Below, piece by piece: positions 9,129 through 17,160 of a DNA stretch of 64,000 nucleotides. Under the pieces are notes generated by a model. That model saw only the letters and a list, made by a program, of their open reading frames with translations. It did no database searches and was not told the DNA's origin. The DNA comes from Candidatus Eisenbacteria bacterium (lineage in GTDB: Bacteria; Eisenbacteria; RBG-16-71-46; JAFGJU01): the NCBI GenBank assembly GCA_026388185.1, contig JAPLKG010000003.1:86871-150870 (forward strand), read 5' to 3'. The position numbers and the translations under genes were made by a program. Each line of letters begins with the position of its first letter. The stretch's first letter is position 1.

Positions 9129-10658
9129 ATGCGAACATGGACTAACGTAGCATCCAACTGGGCCTTCTATATTCTGAATATTGGAGTCGCATTCTATCTG
9201 TCCCCTTTCATGGTGCGCATGCTCGGCGACTCTCAATTCGGAGCCTGGAATATTCTCGTATCGCTTACAGGATACATGGGTCTGGTGGACCTCGGCGTCA
9301 GGTCGGCCGTGGTCAAGTATGCTGCAGAATATTGGACAAAGAAGGATTATGCAAGGCTGACCTCACAATTCTATTCTTCGTTTCTTTCTCTTGTTATTGG
9401 CGGCTCTGCTCTACTGATAGTTGCTTTGGCTGTCCGCGATCATCTTGCTCTATGGTTGCACATAGGTGGTTCTCTCGGGGAACCATTTGCTGCTTCCATC
9501 CTCCCGAGCGCGTTGGCTGTGATTTTTTCCATAGGCAGCGGGCTAATAAGTGGCTACATGTACGGCGTCGGTCGGTATGACATTTCCAATCTGGCCGGTA
9601 CGATCACGCTTGTTCTTAGAACCACGGGAATTGTACTTGTTCTTTCACGCGGAGGCGGCCTTCCGGAGCTTGCCTGGGTGGTGGCTATCACAGCGATCTT
9701 GAGTTGTCCCGTGTCGTTTCTAATGCTTCGCCCCCTCATCCCATCTCTCAGGTTTTCAACCGCTTCTTTCAGTCTGGAAAGCTGGTTGGAGGTTGTTCGT
9801 TATGGTCTCTTCGCGTTCCTGGCCCAAATAGCGGCAAGAGTCTCGCAAGAGACCGGCAACATCATAGTGGGGGTTGGAGTCTCCACCACGGCTACCGCTT
9901 ACTACGCCATAGGCTTGAGCCTCGCTGGGTATCTGAGAGCCTTCACTTCTTCGGCCGCAGTCGTAGCCATCCCGCTTACCAGTGGAATGGCTGCGCTCAA
10001 AGACATGGCAGGAACGCGGCGAGTCACAATTTTGGGGACAAGATTTGCAGTAGGTTTTGCATTGTGTGGGTTTGTCAGCTTCTTCTTCTTGGGGCGCGAC
10101 TTCCTCCTGATCTGGTTGGGAGAGCGGTTTGCAGCCAACACGTGGCCCACCGGTCTTGTGTTGCTCCTCGCACTTGTATTCCTCTCAGCTCAGCAGTTCT
10201 CGTACGCAATGCTTTTTGGCCGGGGCAAAGCAAAGCTCCCTGCCTTCGCGATGGTGGCCTCTGCCATTGCAAACGTCTTGTTAGGCGTTTTCCTTGTTCA
10301 CAGGGTGGGCGCAATAGGGGTCGCGCTTGGCAGTTTGATTCCTGCGGCTGTAATAGAATTTGGGTTTATCTCATGCTACTTTGCTCCTAAGGAACTGGGA
10401 ACTACGCGGCTCTCTTACCTCAAACAGACATGGGTCGGGCCGCTCATTTGCGTTTTCCCATGTGTGTTGAGCGGCCTATTGGCACGAAGCCTTGTCGAAG
10501 TCTCCGATTTCCCGAGATTGATACAAGCGGGACTATTCTTGCTGGGCGGCTACTTCATTCCCGCATGGTGGATATGTCTGGAAAAGGAAGAGCGAACCTC
10601 AATCGGCACCAAGGTGACAACCCAGCTCAGGCGCGTGGCAACGATCGTCTCAAGATAG
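9129..10658 (+). CDS. Oligosaccharide flippase, Wzx/MATE-like
   Basis: Integral membrane polysaccharide flippase of about 509 residues that would move lipid-linked oligosaccharide across the inner membrane. The N-terminus (NWAFYILNIGVAFYLSPFMV) and the pattern of about 12-14 hydrophobic helices are those of the Polysacc_synt/MVF group; GLVDLGVRSAVVKYAAEY near residue 60 is a typical conserved segment. The longest frame would start at a TTG at 9084; I prefer the ATG at 9129, which begins just before the first membrane segment and has a GAAGAG-like site upstream. It closes the export-type sugar cluster that begins at 3144. Confidence 0.88.
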   Translation: MRTWTNVASNWAFYILNIGVAFYLSPFMVRMLGDSQFGAWNILVSLTGYMGLVDLGVRSAVVKYAAEYWTKKDYARLTSQFYSSFLSLVIGGSALLIVALAVRDHLALWLHIGGSLGEPFAASILPSALAVIFSIGSGLISGYMYGVGRYDISNLAGTITLVLRTTGIVLVLSRGGGLPELAWVVAITAILSCPVSFLMLRPLIPSLRFSTASFSLESWLEVVRYGLFAFLAQIAARVSQETGNIIVGVGVSTTATAYYAIGLSLAGYLRAFTSSAAVVAIPLTSGMAALKDMAGTRRVTILGTRFAVGFALCGFVSFFFLGRDFLLIWLGERFAANTWPTGLVLLLALVFLSAQQFSYAMLFGRGKAKLPAFAMVASAIANVLLGVFLVHRVGAIGVALGSLIPAAVIEFGFISCYFAPKELGTTRLSYLKQTWVGPLICVFPCVLSGLLARSLVEVSDFPRLIQAGLFLLGGYFIPAWWICLEKEERTSIGTKVTTQLRRVATIVSR

Positions 10659-10812
10659 GACATCTCGGACCTCTGTTGCAAAACCACCCCCGCCGGCGTG
10701 CAGAAGGCATCGGAAGAACCCTCGCGAAAGCGGCGCTCACTCGCTACGCAGGGAGCGACGCTTCAACGACCTGGCATACGAGGAGTTACGCCGACCAGCT
10801 CAGCACGCTCCG

Positions 10813-10828
10813 TGGCACAGTTCCTGCT
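10813..10828 (+). promoter_or_regulatory. Sigma-54 promoter upstream of the c-di-GMP riboswitch
   Basis: TGGCACA-N4-CTGCT matches the RpoN consensus, with GG at 10814-10815 and GC at 10826-10827 separated by 10 bases. The predicted start near 10839 falls about 28 bases before the riboswitch P1 stem, the geometry expected for a riboswitch leader. Confidence 0.65.
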
Positions 10829-10866
10829 CCCCAAAGGACTTGGCTATCGGCTCTTTCATAGGCTAC

Positions 10867-10972
10867 GTTTCCTTGAAAAGAGCAAACCAGTCGAAAGACT
10901 GGGACGCAGAGCACCGGGGCTGTGAAGAGGCGAAGTCGTCGCCCCTTCTGTTCGCCGAGCCGCCAAGGGAAC
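10867..10972 (+). promoter_or_regulatory. Cyclic-di-GMP-I (GEMM) riboswitch
   Basis: The conserved GEMM-I core is visible: GCAAACC, a GUC-GAAA-GAC hairpin (GAAA tetraloop), then GGGACGCAGAGC, an internal hairpin (GGCGA/TCGCC) and a GCCGAGCC stretch near the 3' end. P1 is formed by GTTTCCTTG (10867-10875) with CAAGGGAAC (10964-10972). The 3' arm of P1 is also the 5' arm of the terminator that follows, so ligand-stabilised P1 should block termination. That predicts an ON switch for the FN3 gene pair at 11031-12676. The core identity is direct from sequence; the switching direction is inference. Confidence 0.85.
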
Positions 10973-11006
10973 TTTACACAAGTTCTTCTGGCGGCTTTTT
11001 TCTTTG
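10959..11006 (+). terminator. Riboswitch-controlled intrinsic terminator
   Basis: GCCGCCA (10959-10965) pairs with TGGCGGC (10989-10995), with inner pairing GGAACTT/AAGTTC, followed by a run of six T. It lies 25 bases before the ATG at 11031, so it acts as an attenuator of that gene rather than as the end of the flippase gene. Confidence 0.85.
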
Positions 11007-11030
11007 GCTCGCCGGGAGGAGGATGACGCG

Positions 11031-11651
11031 ATGAACTTTTCCACTAGAGTACTAATGGGATTGACGACTCTCTTGGTGCTTGCAGCTTCAACGGTAATGT
11101 GCGCCGTGGGCGAAGCAGCGGACTGGAATGCCATCACGCTGACGTGGACGGCCCCCGGCGACGACGGGTCGACGGGTCTGGCCTCGCAATACGACATCCG
11201 GTACTCCGTGTCAAGCATCAGCGGCACTGACACCACAACGTGGTGGAGCCAGGCGACGCAATGTACCGGTGAACCCACTCCCCATACCGCAGGCACCACC
11301 GAGACCTTCATGATCACAGGATTACAGGCGTCCAAGACCTATTACTTGATGGTCAAGACTGCAGACGAGGTGCCCAACTGGTCTGGGTTCTCTAACGTGG
11401 CGGTGCGTGCCACTACCGCAGCGCCCGATACCATCGCTCCGGCCGCGGTGAGAAACCTTGCCCGCCTGGAGCAGAATTTTGGACGGTACGAAGATTTTTT
11501 GCTTGTGCTCGCGGACGCATGTGCTAGTGTGGCTCCCGAGACGCAAGGGAGGGTCAGTTTAGCTCAGGAAGAGACTGAAGTCCTGAGCGGCTGGCCTATT
11601 CTGTTAGAAGAGCCTGCGAGAGACTACAAAACATTCGGCGGAGTCGTGTAA
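11031..11651 (+). CDS. Secreted FN3-domain protein under c-di-GMP control
   Basis: Small exported protein (206 residues) with an N-terminal signal peptide and one fibronectin-III domain of the TWTAPGDDGSTG...YDIRYS type, ending with ADEVPNWSGFSN. The last ~65 residues after AAVRNLA are unrelated to FN3 and contain no sorting module. The ATG at 11031 is preceded by GGGAGGAGG at good spacing. Its stop overlaps the next start (TAATG), so the pair is translationally coupled. Sigma-54 promoter, GEMM-I riboswitch and terminator upstream suggest production when c-di-GMP is high, consistent with a matrix or adhesion role; that role is inference. Confidence 0.8.
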   Translation: MNFSTRVLMGLTTLLVLAASTVMCAVGEAADWNAITLTWTAPGDDGSTGLASQYDIRYSVSSISGTDTTTWWSQATQCTGEPTPHTAGTTETFMITGLQASKTYYLMVKTADEVPNWSGFSNVAVRATTAAPDTIAPAAVRNLARLEQNFGRYEDFLLVLADACASVAPETQGRVSLAQEETEVLSGWPILLEEPARDYKTFGGVV

Positions 11652-12676
11652 TGCGTGCCTTGAGAGGTAGACGTCTTCTCATAGCATTGGTGCTGGCAGT
11701 GTCTCCGATCTTGTCGGCGACGAGCGCAACGTTTTGCCATGCGGCCTGGCCCACTCTCGCCTCCGTCAGCGCGACGAGCGCGACGTTCAAGTGGACTGCT
11801 CCAGGTGATGACGGAACCGTAGGAAGGGCAAGCCAGTACGATCTGCGTTTCTCGAGAAACCAGATTCAAGGCACGGATTCGCTGGGCTGGTGGATCGCGC
11901 CTACCACAGCGACATGTGCGGGTCTCCCGGTGCCCGGCGAACCAGGAAACACGGACAGCTTCGTCGTGGCCGGCCTCGCGCCGGGTAACACCTACTATTT
12001 CATTTTGAGAACCGCCGACGAAGTGCCGAACTGGTCCTTTTTCTCAAACATAGCAGTCGTAACGACTGCCGCCTCGCCGGACACAAACACGCCGGGTGAC
12101 GAGACTCCCCCACCTCCAGTCGCTGGACTTACGGCCACGACAGTGGCGGGCGGCATCATGCTTACCTGGAGCCAGTCTTCTGCCGCCGACGTTGAAGGCT
12201 ATTTGATCTACCGCAGTTATTCCCAGTACGAATACGAAGCGATAACTGCGGAATTAGTGTACGCGACTACTTATCTAGACAAGGACGTCATTGCGGGCCT
12301 GAGCTACAGCTACAGCGTGACGGCCGTTGACAATTCCGGCAACGAAAGCGCCCTCGCGGAGGCAACCTCCGCAACTGCTCCGTCTGTTCCGCCCGTTGCG
12401 ACCAGGCTTTTGGCTCCATTCCCAGATCCGTGTCTGAGCGAGGTCGTATTGAGATACGAGATCGCCGATGACGAGATCCTGGGGACGATTAGGATTTTTG
12501 ACATACATGGGAGACTTGTGCGTGGTCTAAGTGAAGGCAGGATGGAACCGGGTCAGTACGCGGTGATCTGGGACTTGAAGACCGACAACGGAGAGAGGGT
12601 GGCTCCCGGCATATACTTCTGCGTACTTGGCTCGAGGGAACTGAGCAGCGCAAGGAAAATCGCCGTATTGAAGTAG
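11651..12676 (+). CDS. Secreted FN3 protein with C-terminal sorting module
   Basis: Exported 341-residue protein, paralogous to the gene before it. A signal peptide is followed by an FN3 domain (KWTAPGDDGTVG...YDLRFS; ADEVPNWSFFSN), a second FN3 domain (LTWSQSSAADVEGYLIYRS) and a C-terminal FlgD-like sorting module (IRIFDIHGRLVRGL ... APGIYFCVL). The start codon overlaps the stop of the upstream gene. It probably shares the sigma-54/c-di-GMP leader and may form a surface fibre or adhesin with the upstream protein. Confidence 0.83.
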   Translation: MRALRGRRLLIALVLAVSPILSATSATFCHAAWPTLASVSATSATFKWTAPGDDGTVGRASQYDLRFSRNQIQGTDSLGWWIAPTTATCAGLPVPGEPGNTDSFVVAGLAPGNTYYFILRTADEVPNWSFFSNIAVVTTAASPDTNTPGDETPPPPVAGLTATTVAGGIMLTWSQSSAADVEGYLIYRSYSQYEYEAITAELVYATTYLDKDVIAGLSYSYSVTAVDNSGNESALAEATSATAPSVPPVATRLLAPFPDPCLSEVVLRYEIADDEILGTIRIFDIHGRLVRGLSEGRMEPGQYAVIWDLKTDNGERVAPGIYFCVLGSRELSSARKIAVLK

Positions 12677-12724
12677 AGCTCCGAAGGCGATCCTGCCCGT
12701 CTTAGAGATCACCGCTCGCTGGAA

Positions 12725-13711
12725 CTACGAACCCGCGATTATTACCACGCTAGCCGCGGCTGACAAGAGGGTGGCCAATCCTGCAAAGCTAAACACGGTC
12801 CCGAGGACACTTCTCTTTCTGGGGACCGTGATGGTGTCACCTGACCTGAGGTCCGGATTGCCCGAAGTCAAACCTTCCTTGAGGAATTTTTCCAGGTTTA
12901 CCTTGAACACGGTGGATGCCGTGGCCGCCCTGCGCACGATCGTCACCTTTTTCAGGTCGGCCGTCTCTGTGGGGCCGCCTGAAGCCACAACGGCGCCCAC
13001 AAGATCCCTCACCATGGCGACATCGTAGGTGCCAGACATTTTTACCTCGCCCAAGATATAGATTACGTAACCTTCGGGAGAGGCGGTGGTCCTGCTTGGG
13101 ACCCTGATCGTATCGCCCGGCTGCAGTTTCACTTGCTCCCTTGCGTCGCCGCTCAGCATTCTCCTGACATCAACCGTGATCGTCTCACCCGTGCCGGCAC
13201 GAATAATCTGCACTGCGTTGAGAAGGGCGCCCGCAGTTGGTCCGCCGGCCTCGCTAAGAACGTCCCAGATCGAAGGAATGGCGGAGAAAGTATACTTGCC
13301 GGGTTTGGCAACCTCCCCTATCACAAATATCTTGCGACTGTTGTACGCGACAACAGTCACGACGGTTTCGTTCACACGGAAGACCGCCAGCCTTCTGCTC
13401 AGATCCTTAGAAAGCTGGGAAGGAGTGAGACCTGCCGCCTTCACGTCTCCCAACAAGGAAAAAGCTATCGTCCCTTCGGGGGTCACGATAAAGGTCCCGG
13501 ACAAATCGGGGCGCTCGCGTGTCACGACCGAAAGAACGTCGCTTGGGCCGATCACATATTCCGGTTCGTCTGCCGCCTCACAAAAGCTCGGCGCGAAAAT
13601 TCCGACAGTCTTGGTGAAGCACGGAAGCACCGGGGCCACGGCTTGCATGAATGGAAGCGACAACATCCAGAAGACCAGGCTCGCAGAGAGGATGATCGGA
13701 AATCTTCTCAT
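12725..13711 (-). CDS. Wza-like polysaccharide export protein (SLBB domains)
   Basis: Outer-membrane/periplasmic polysaccharide exporter, 328 residues. After a signal peptide there is a Poly_export domain (YVIGPSDVLSVVTRERPDLSG, then VTPEGTIAFSLLG) at about residues 52-125, and two SLBB domains starting at KIFVIGEVAKPGKY and YVIYILGEVKMSGTY, each ending in an AGG/SGGPT motif. The C-terminus has a hydrophobic helix. The ATG at 13711 follows GGGGGAGAAAG. It is convergent with the FN3 pair and divergent from the GTPase; a consensus promoter is at 13814-13842. It fits the flippase cluster as the outer-membrane step, although polymerase and co-polymerase genes are not in this window. Confidence 0.9.
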   Translation of the reverse strand: MRRFPIILSASLVFWMLSLPFMQAVAPVLPCFTKTVGIFAPSFCEAADEPEYVIGPSDVLSVVTRERPDLSGTFIVTPEGTIAFSLLGDVKAAGLTPSQLSKDLSRRLAVFRVNETVVTVVAYNSRKIFVIGEVAKPGKYTFSAIPSIWDVLSEAGGPTAGALLNAVQIIRAGTGETITVDVRRMLSGDAREQVKLQPGDTIRVPSRTTASPEGYVIYILGEVKMSGTYDVAMVRDLVGAVVASGGPTETADLKKVTIVRRAATASTVFKVNLEKFLKEGLTSGNPDLRSGDTITVPRKRSVLGTVFSFAGLATLLSAAASVVIIAGS

Positions 13712-13813
13712 GGGTCTTTCTCCCCCGCCTACCCGCCTACGGAAACACTCAATCTCAGAAGGGCGCGTGCGCGCGACAAAATCCAGAGATGCGCAAGCAG
13801 GTCAACGGGCGGC

Positions 13814-13842
13814 ATTCTAGCATCGCCCCCCCACCCTGTCAA
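13814..13842 (-). promoter_or_regulatory. Sigma-70 promoter for the Wza-like gene
   Basis: On the minus strand TTGACA (13842-13837) and TAGAAT (13819-13814) are 17 bases apart. Predicted start is near 13807, giving a ~95-base leader. Confidence 0.65.
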
Positions 13843-13939
13843 ACACATAAAAGGGGCAACGACACGGGGACGAAGGCGTCACTCGTTGGCAAAGGTGATC
13901 GCCTTGCCGAGCGAGAGACAAAACAACGAGGTAAACATC

Positions 13940-13968
13940 TTGACGTCTGGCGAATAATATTGTGGAAT
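13940..13968 (+). promoter_or_regulatory. Possible sigma-70 promoter for the GTPase
   Basis: TTGACG (13940-13945) and TGGAAT (13963-13968) are separated by 17 bases, about 100 bases before the proposed ATG at 14071. The -10 box is imperfect. Confidence 0.4.
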
Positions 13969-14070
13969 AGATTCGGCATGAGATGGATGCCACCGTGCTG
14001 TGAACGTGAACGCCAATCCCTTCGGTCTAGAAGCAACCGATTCTCTGGAGTGCTCGATCTAGCGGACATC

Positions 14071-15168
14071 ATGCCTGCGAATTTACCTCCTCAGTATCAT
14101 GAAGTTGAGAGAAAATTCAGAGAGGCCAAGGAGCCGGCTGAAAAGCTGGCCTTCTTGCGCGAGATGTTTGCCGTCTTGCCGAAGCACAAGGGTACCGACA
14201 AGCTTCAGGCCGATCTCAAGAGAAGAATCTCCAAGTTACAGGACAGCCTCCAGAAATCTCACAAGGTAGGAAGAAGACCGTACGCTTTCTCCGTCGAACG
14301 AGAAGGGGCCGCACAAATTGTGCTTCTCGGCGTTCCCAACTCCGGCAAGTCTAGTATTTTGAGGGCATTAACGCATGCCGAGCCCGAGGTCGCCGCGTAT
14401 CCGTTCACCACAAGAAAACCCACGCCCGGTATGATGCCGTTCGAGGACATTCAGATACAACTCGTCGACATGCCGCCGATCGTCGAGGAAGGAGTTGAAC
14501 ACTGGTTTCCTCAACTGGTGCGAAGTGCGGACGCGGCCCTCATAGTGGCGGACGTGACTTCCCCAACGTTGTTCGAGGATATCGAACTGATTCATAGCGA
14601 AATGGGGCGATACGGCATTTCGCTGGTAGGCAGACTGCCGGGGAAATCGCAGGAGAGTGCGTCCGCGGAGCGTGCGTCGGAGCATGCGCCTACGACCGTG
14701 GATGCGCCGCCGGAGGCTCGCTCTGCGTCTTCACAGGAGCCCACGGGGGAGGTCGCGGCGAGCGAAGCCAAGGCCGTTAGGAAGGCGCTCGTGGTCGCCA
14801 ACAAAGTAGATGTGACGGTGCAATCTGAGACTCTGACGCTAGTTAAGGAGTACCTGGGACAGAGCATGAAAGTAGTCCCGTTCTCTGCTCTCACTGGAGA
14901 GGGCACCGGCACCCTTGGCTCGCAGGTTTTTGAGATGTTGGCCCTTGTAAGGGTATACACAAAGGTGCCCGGCAAGAAGCCTGACTTGAACAGGCCATTT
15001 GTGTTGCCGGGTGGAAGCACCATACTTGACGTGGCCAGGCTGGTCCACAAGGATTTCGCTGCGAATCTGAGATTTGCCAAGACATGGGGTGCGGGGGTCT
15101 TCGACGGCCAGTTCGTCGAGAGAGACCACGTCGTGAGCGATAAAGACGTGGTAGAACTGCACTTGTGA
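14071..15168 (+). CDS. DRG/Obg-type GTPase with TGS domain
   Basis: Translation-linked GTPase of the DRG/Obg group, 365 residues, about the length of eukaryotic and archaeal DRG proteins. An N-terminal helical region (1-65) precedes G1 GVPNSGKS (87-94), the PFTT switch-I segment (111-114), a G3 site that reads DMPP (133-136) instead of DxxG, G4 NKVD (244-247) and G5 SAL near 272, with a C-terminal TGS domain from ~295. Between G3 and G4 a ~45-residue Ala/Glu/Ser-rich low-complexity linker (190-235) is inserted. I chose the ATG at 14071 because the longer frame upstream is basic and overlaps likely promoter DNA. Confidence 0.85.
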   Translation: MPANLPPQYHEVERKFREAKEPAEKLAFLREMFAVLPKHKGTDKLQADLKRRISKLQDSLQKSHKVGRRPYAFSVEREGAAQIVLLGVPNSGKSSILRALTHAEPEVAAYPFTTRKPTPGMMPFEDIQIQLVDMPPIVEEGVEHWFPQLVRSADAALIVADVTSPTLFEDIELIHSEMGRYGISLVGRLPGKSQESASAERASEHAPTTVDAPPEARSASSQEPTGEVAASEAKAVRKALVVANKVDVTVQSETLTLVKEYLGQSMKVVPFSALTGEGTGTLGSQVFEMLALVRVYTKVPGKKPDLNRPFVLPGGSTILDVARLVHKDFAANLRFAKTWGAGVFDGQFVERDHVVSDKDVVELHL

Positions 15169-15183
15169 GGATTGCCAAATAGC

Positions 15184-15212
15184 TTGACAGTTGGCCTTCG
15201 GAGGAGTATAAT
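15184..15212 (+). promoter_or_regulatory. Perfect-consensus sigma-70 promoter
   Basis: TTGACA (15184-15189) and TATAAT (15207-15212) are separated by exactly 17 bases. Predicted start near 15219 gives a ~100-base leader before the ATG at 15320. This is the strongest-looking promoter in the window. Confidence 0.8.
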
Positions 15213-15319
15213 ATCAGAGTGTTCCATCCCGTTTTGTGGTCAGCCGTCGGATTTTCCTATCCTCTCGGCTAGGGGTTTGTGGGGGTGCTCTTGCCTCCAA
15301 CGCTGAAAGGAGCGTGCCT

Positions 15320-17056
15320 ATGAGAGCGTGTGCGAACGTGTTCTGTGTTGTCCTCTCTGTCTTTCTTGGGATTCTTCTTCTGCCGACCCTCGTCGCTGCC
15401 AGCCCATCGGTGGTCAATGCGACGGCAGCGCTTAATTATGTTGGGGGTGAGCCCGGCAACCAGACGTATCGTTTGGACTACACAGTCGAGAATGTTGACG
15501 TACAACCGTCTCTCTCAGGCTTTGTTGTCTTCTTCGACAGCGACGGTCTCAATCGCTCGGACTTCGTCTCTTACGAAGCCCCTGCCGGCTGGGAAGACGT
15601 GTTTGTTACACCCGAGGCACCGGACGGCTCATGGAACCTGGAGTGGGACGAGCTTTACGGAACTAATCGGATTCTTCCCGGAGGGACCCTGGGCGGCTTC
15701 TCGATAACATTCACCTGGAACGATCCCAACTCTCTGCCCAGCGTCCAGTTCTTCGAGGCCTGGAACGGCGACGCCCACGAGGGCTACACGGTCGTTGTAC
15801 CTGGTTCAAGCCTCCTGGGCGGCATCGAAGGCACGATTGTAACGGTCTGCGGGGGCACGTGCGGCGGTGGTCAAACAACGGCGCCCGCGGCCGGTGTGAC
15901 TGTTGACCTCTTCACAACTGACAACGTGCTGCTTGAAGGCATCCCAACAGACGTGAACGGTCACTATTCCTTCATAGGATTGGCAATCGGCGATTACAAC
16001 ATAACGGTTGTTACTCCGGCCGGCTTTGTGGCCGATCAAGAGACCAAGACGACTTCTGTTTCCATGGGGCAGCCCACCGTCGTTGACTTCCAGCTTAGTT
16101 GTCTGCAGATCAAACCCGACGCCCGAAGCCACGGTTACTGGAAGCACCAGCTCAACTCCTTCTCGTGCGGCAAGTGCGGGAAGTGCGGCAGGGATAAGAC
16201 CCCCGAGAGCCGTCTCGATTACTTGTGTCACAAGTGCGGGAAGTGCGGCAACTGCGGCAAAGGTGAGGCCTACCAGACCTTTGACAATTACTTGTGTAGC
16301 CAGTGCAGCAGGTGCGGGAGGTGCGGCAAGGGTAAGGAACACGAGACCCTTGACGATATGCTCTACTACATCGAAGAGATCGACGCTCACTTCAACAGGA
16401 ACCTGCTAAATCCAGTGAAGATGATCTTGATCGACCCAGAAACTGGAGAAGCTGATCAGCTGAAAGTGCTGGACAAGCTACTTACGGTGAACAGATACAG
16501 CACGATGCGTGATAAGGCCAAGATGCAGGCGCTTGCCCTGTTGCTCAACGTTGTTTCGCTCAAGATCTCTCAGGCTCAAGTCATCAGTGCCGACGGTGCC
16601 AACGTAAGTCAGGCAGTTACGTATGTGAATGAGCTCATCATGGACATGGTAACGTCAAATGATGAGAGAGCGAAGGACATTGCCGAGTACATCAACAACG
16701 GCAGGAGGGTGCCGTCTGGCTGGATCCCGACCAGTACGCCTGTCATCTACTACGAGCGTGACCGGTACGGATCGATAGACTATCTGGGCAAGGGATTCCC
16801 GAACCCATTCTCCAGCACCGCGAGCATTTCCTTCGGTCTCAAGGGTGACGGTGCGGTTCCTGTTGACCTCAAGGTGTTCGACGTGACTGGTAGAGTGGTT
16901 AAGACTCTCGTGAGCGATGCTCTCCAGCCTGGCCAGCACTCGGTGTCCTGGAACGGAATGAGTGAAGAAGGTGCAAAGGTAAGCTCAGGCATCTACTTCT
17001 ACGAACTTAAGACGCCGACGGGTGTCGCGACAGGGAAATTGGTTTACAGGAGGTAG
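15320..17056 (+). CDS. Secreted protein with cysteine-ladder repeats and sorting module
   Basis: Exported surface protein of 578 residues, function unknown. Order: signal peptide (1-27); a ~150-residue N-terminal domain of unknown family (GFVVFFDSDGLNRSDF ... PAGWEDVFV ... GGFSITFTWND); a CNA-B/carboxypeptidase-like beta-sandwich (AGVTVDLFTTDNVLLEGI ... GLAIGDYNITVVTPAGFVADQET); SHGYWKHQ near 269; three Cys-rich repeats of about 22 residues (CGKCGKCG-type, about 280-345); a helical region; and a C-terminal FlgD-like module (PNPFSSTASISF ... SSGIYFYEL). The ATG at 15320 follows AAAGGAG. Regularly spaced CxxC units could bind metal or form disulfides. The perfect promoter upstream suggests high expression. 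Confidence 0.85.
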   Translation: MRACANVFCVVLSVFLGILLLPTLVAASPSVVNATAALNYVGGEPGNQTYRLDYTVENVDVQPSLSGFVVFFDSDGLNRSDFVSYEAPAGWEDVFVTPEAPDGSWNLEWDELYGTNRILPGGTLGGFSITFTWNDPNSLPSVQFFEAWNGDAHEGYTVVVPGSSLLGGIEGTIVTVCGGTCGGGQTTAPAAGVTVDLFTTDNVLLEGIPTDVNGHYSFIGLAIGDYNITVVTPAGFVADQETKTTSVSMGQPTVVDFQLSCLQIKPDARSHGYWKHQLNSFSCGKCGKCGRDKTPESRLDYLCHKCGKCGNCGKGEAYQTFDNYLCSQCSRCGRCGKGKEHETLDDMLYYIEEIDAHFNRNLLNPVKMILIDPETGEADQLKVLDKLLTVNRYSTMRDKAKMQALALLLNVVSLKISQAQVISADGANVSQAVTYVNELIMDMVTSNDERAKDIAEYINNGRRVPSGWIPTSTPVIYYERDRYGSIDYLGKGFPNPFSSTASISFGLKGDGAVPVDLKVFDVTGRVVKTLVSDALQPGQHSVSWNGMSEEGAKVSSGIYFYELKTPTGVATGKLVYRR

Positions 17057-17061
17057 TATGG

Positions 17062-17093
17062 TGGAGGGGGCGGCATTACGACTGCCCCCTCCA
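17062..17093. repeat. Perfect 10-bp inverted repeat
   Basis: TGGAGGGGGC (17062-17071) and GCCCCCTCCA (17084-17093) form a perfect hairpin 6 bases after the stop at 17056. No T-run follows, so it may be a pause or mRNA-stabilising hairpin between 15320-17056 and 17161-17733 rather than a terminator. Confidence 0.6.
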
Positions 17094-17160
17094 ATCTTGC
17101 TCGTGTTCAACGTTGGTCCGTTCTTGGTTCAGGGTCCCCACCGGGAGAGGGGTTGATACT

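Noticed and set aside
16160-16365. CRISPR-like or minisatellite repeat
   Set aside because: The repeats are coding, diverged at DNA level and preserve CxxC spacing; no spacer structure.
17062-17093. Terminator after the cysteine-ladder gene
   Set aside because: The hairpin is perfect but lacks a T-run on either strand, and the next gene is close; kept only as an inverted repeat.
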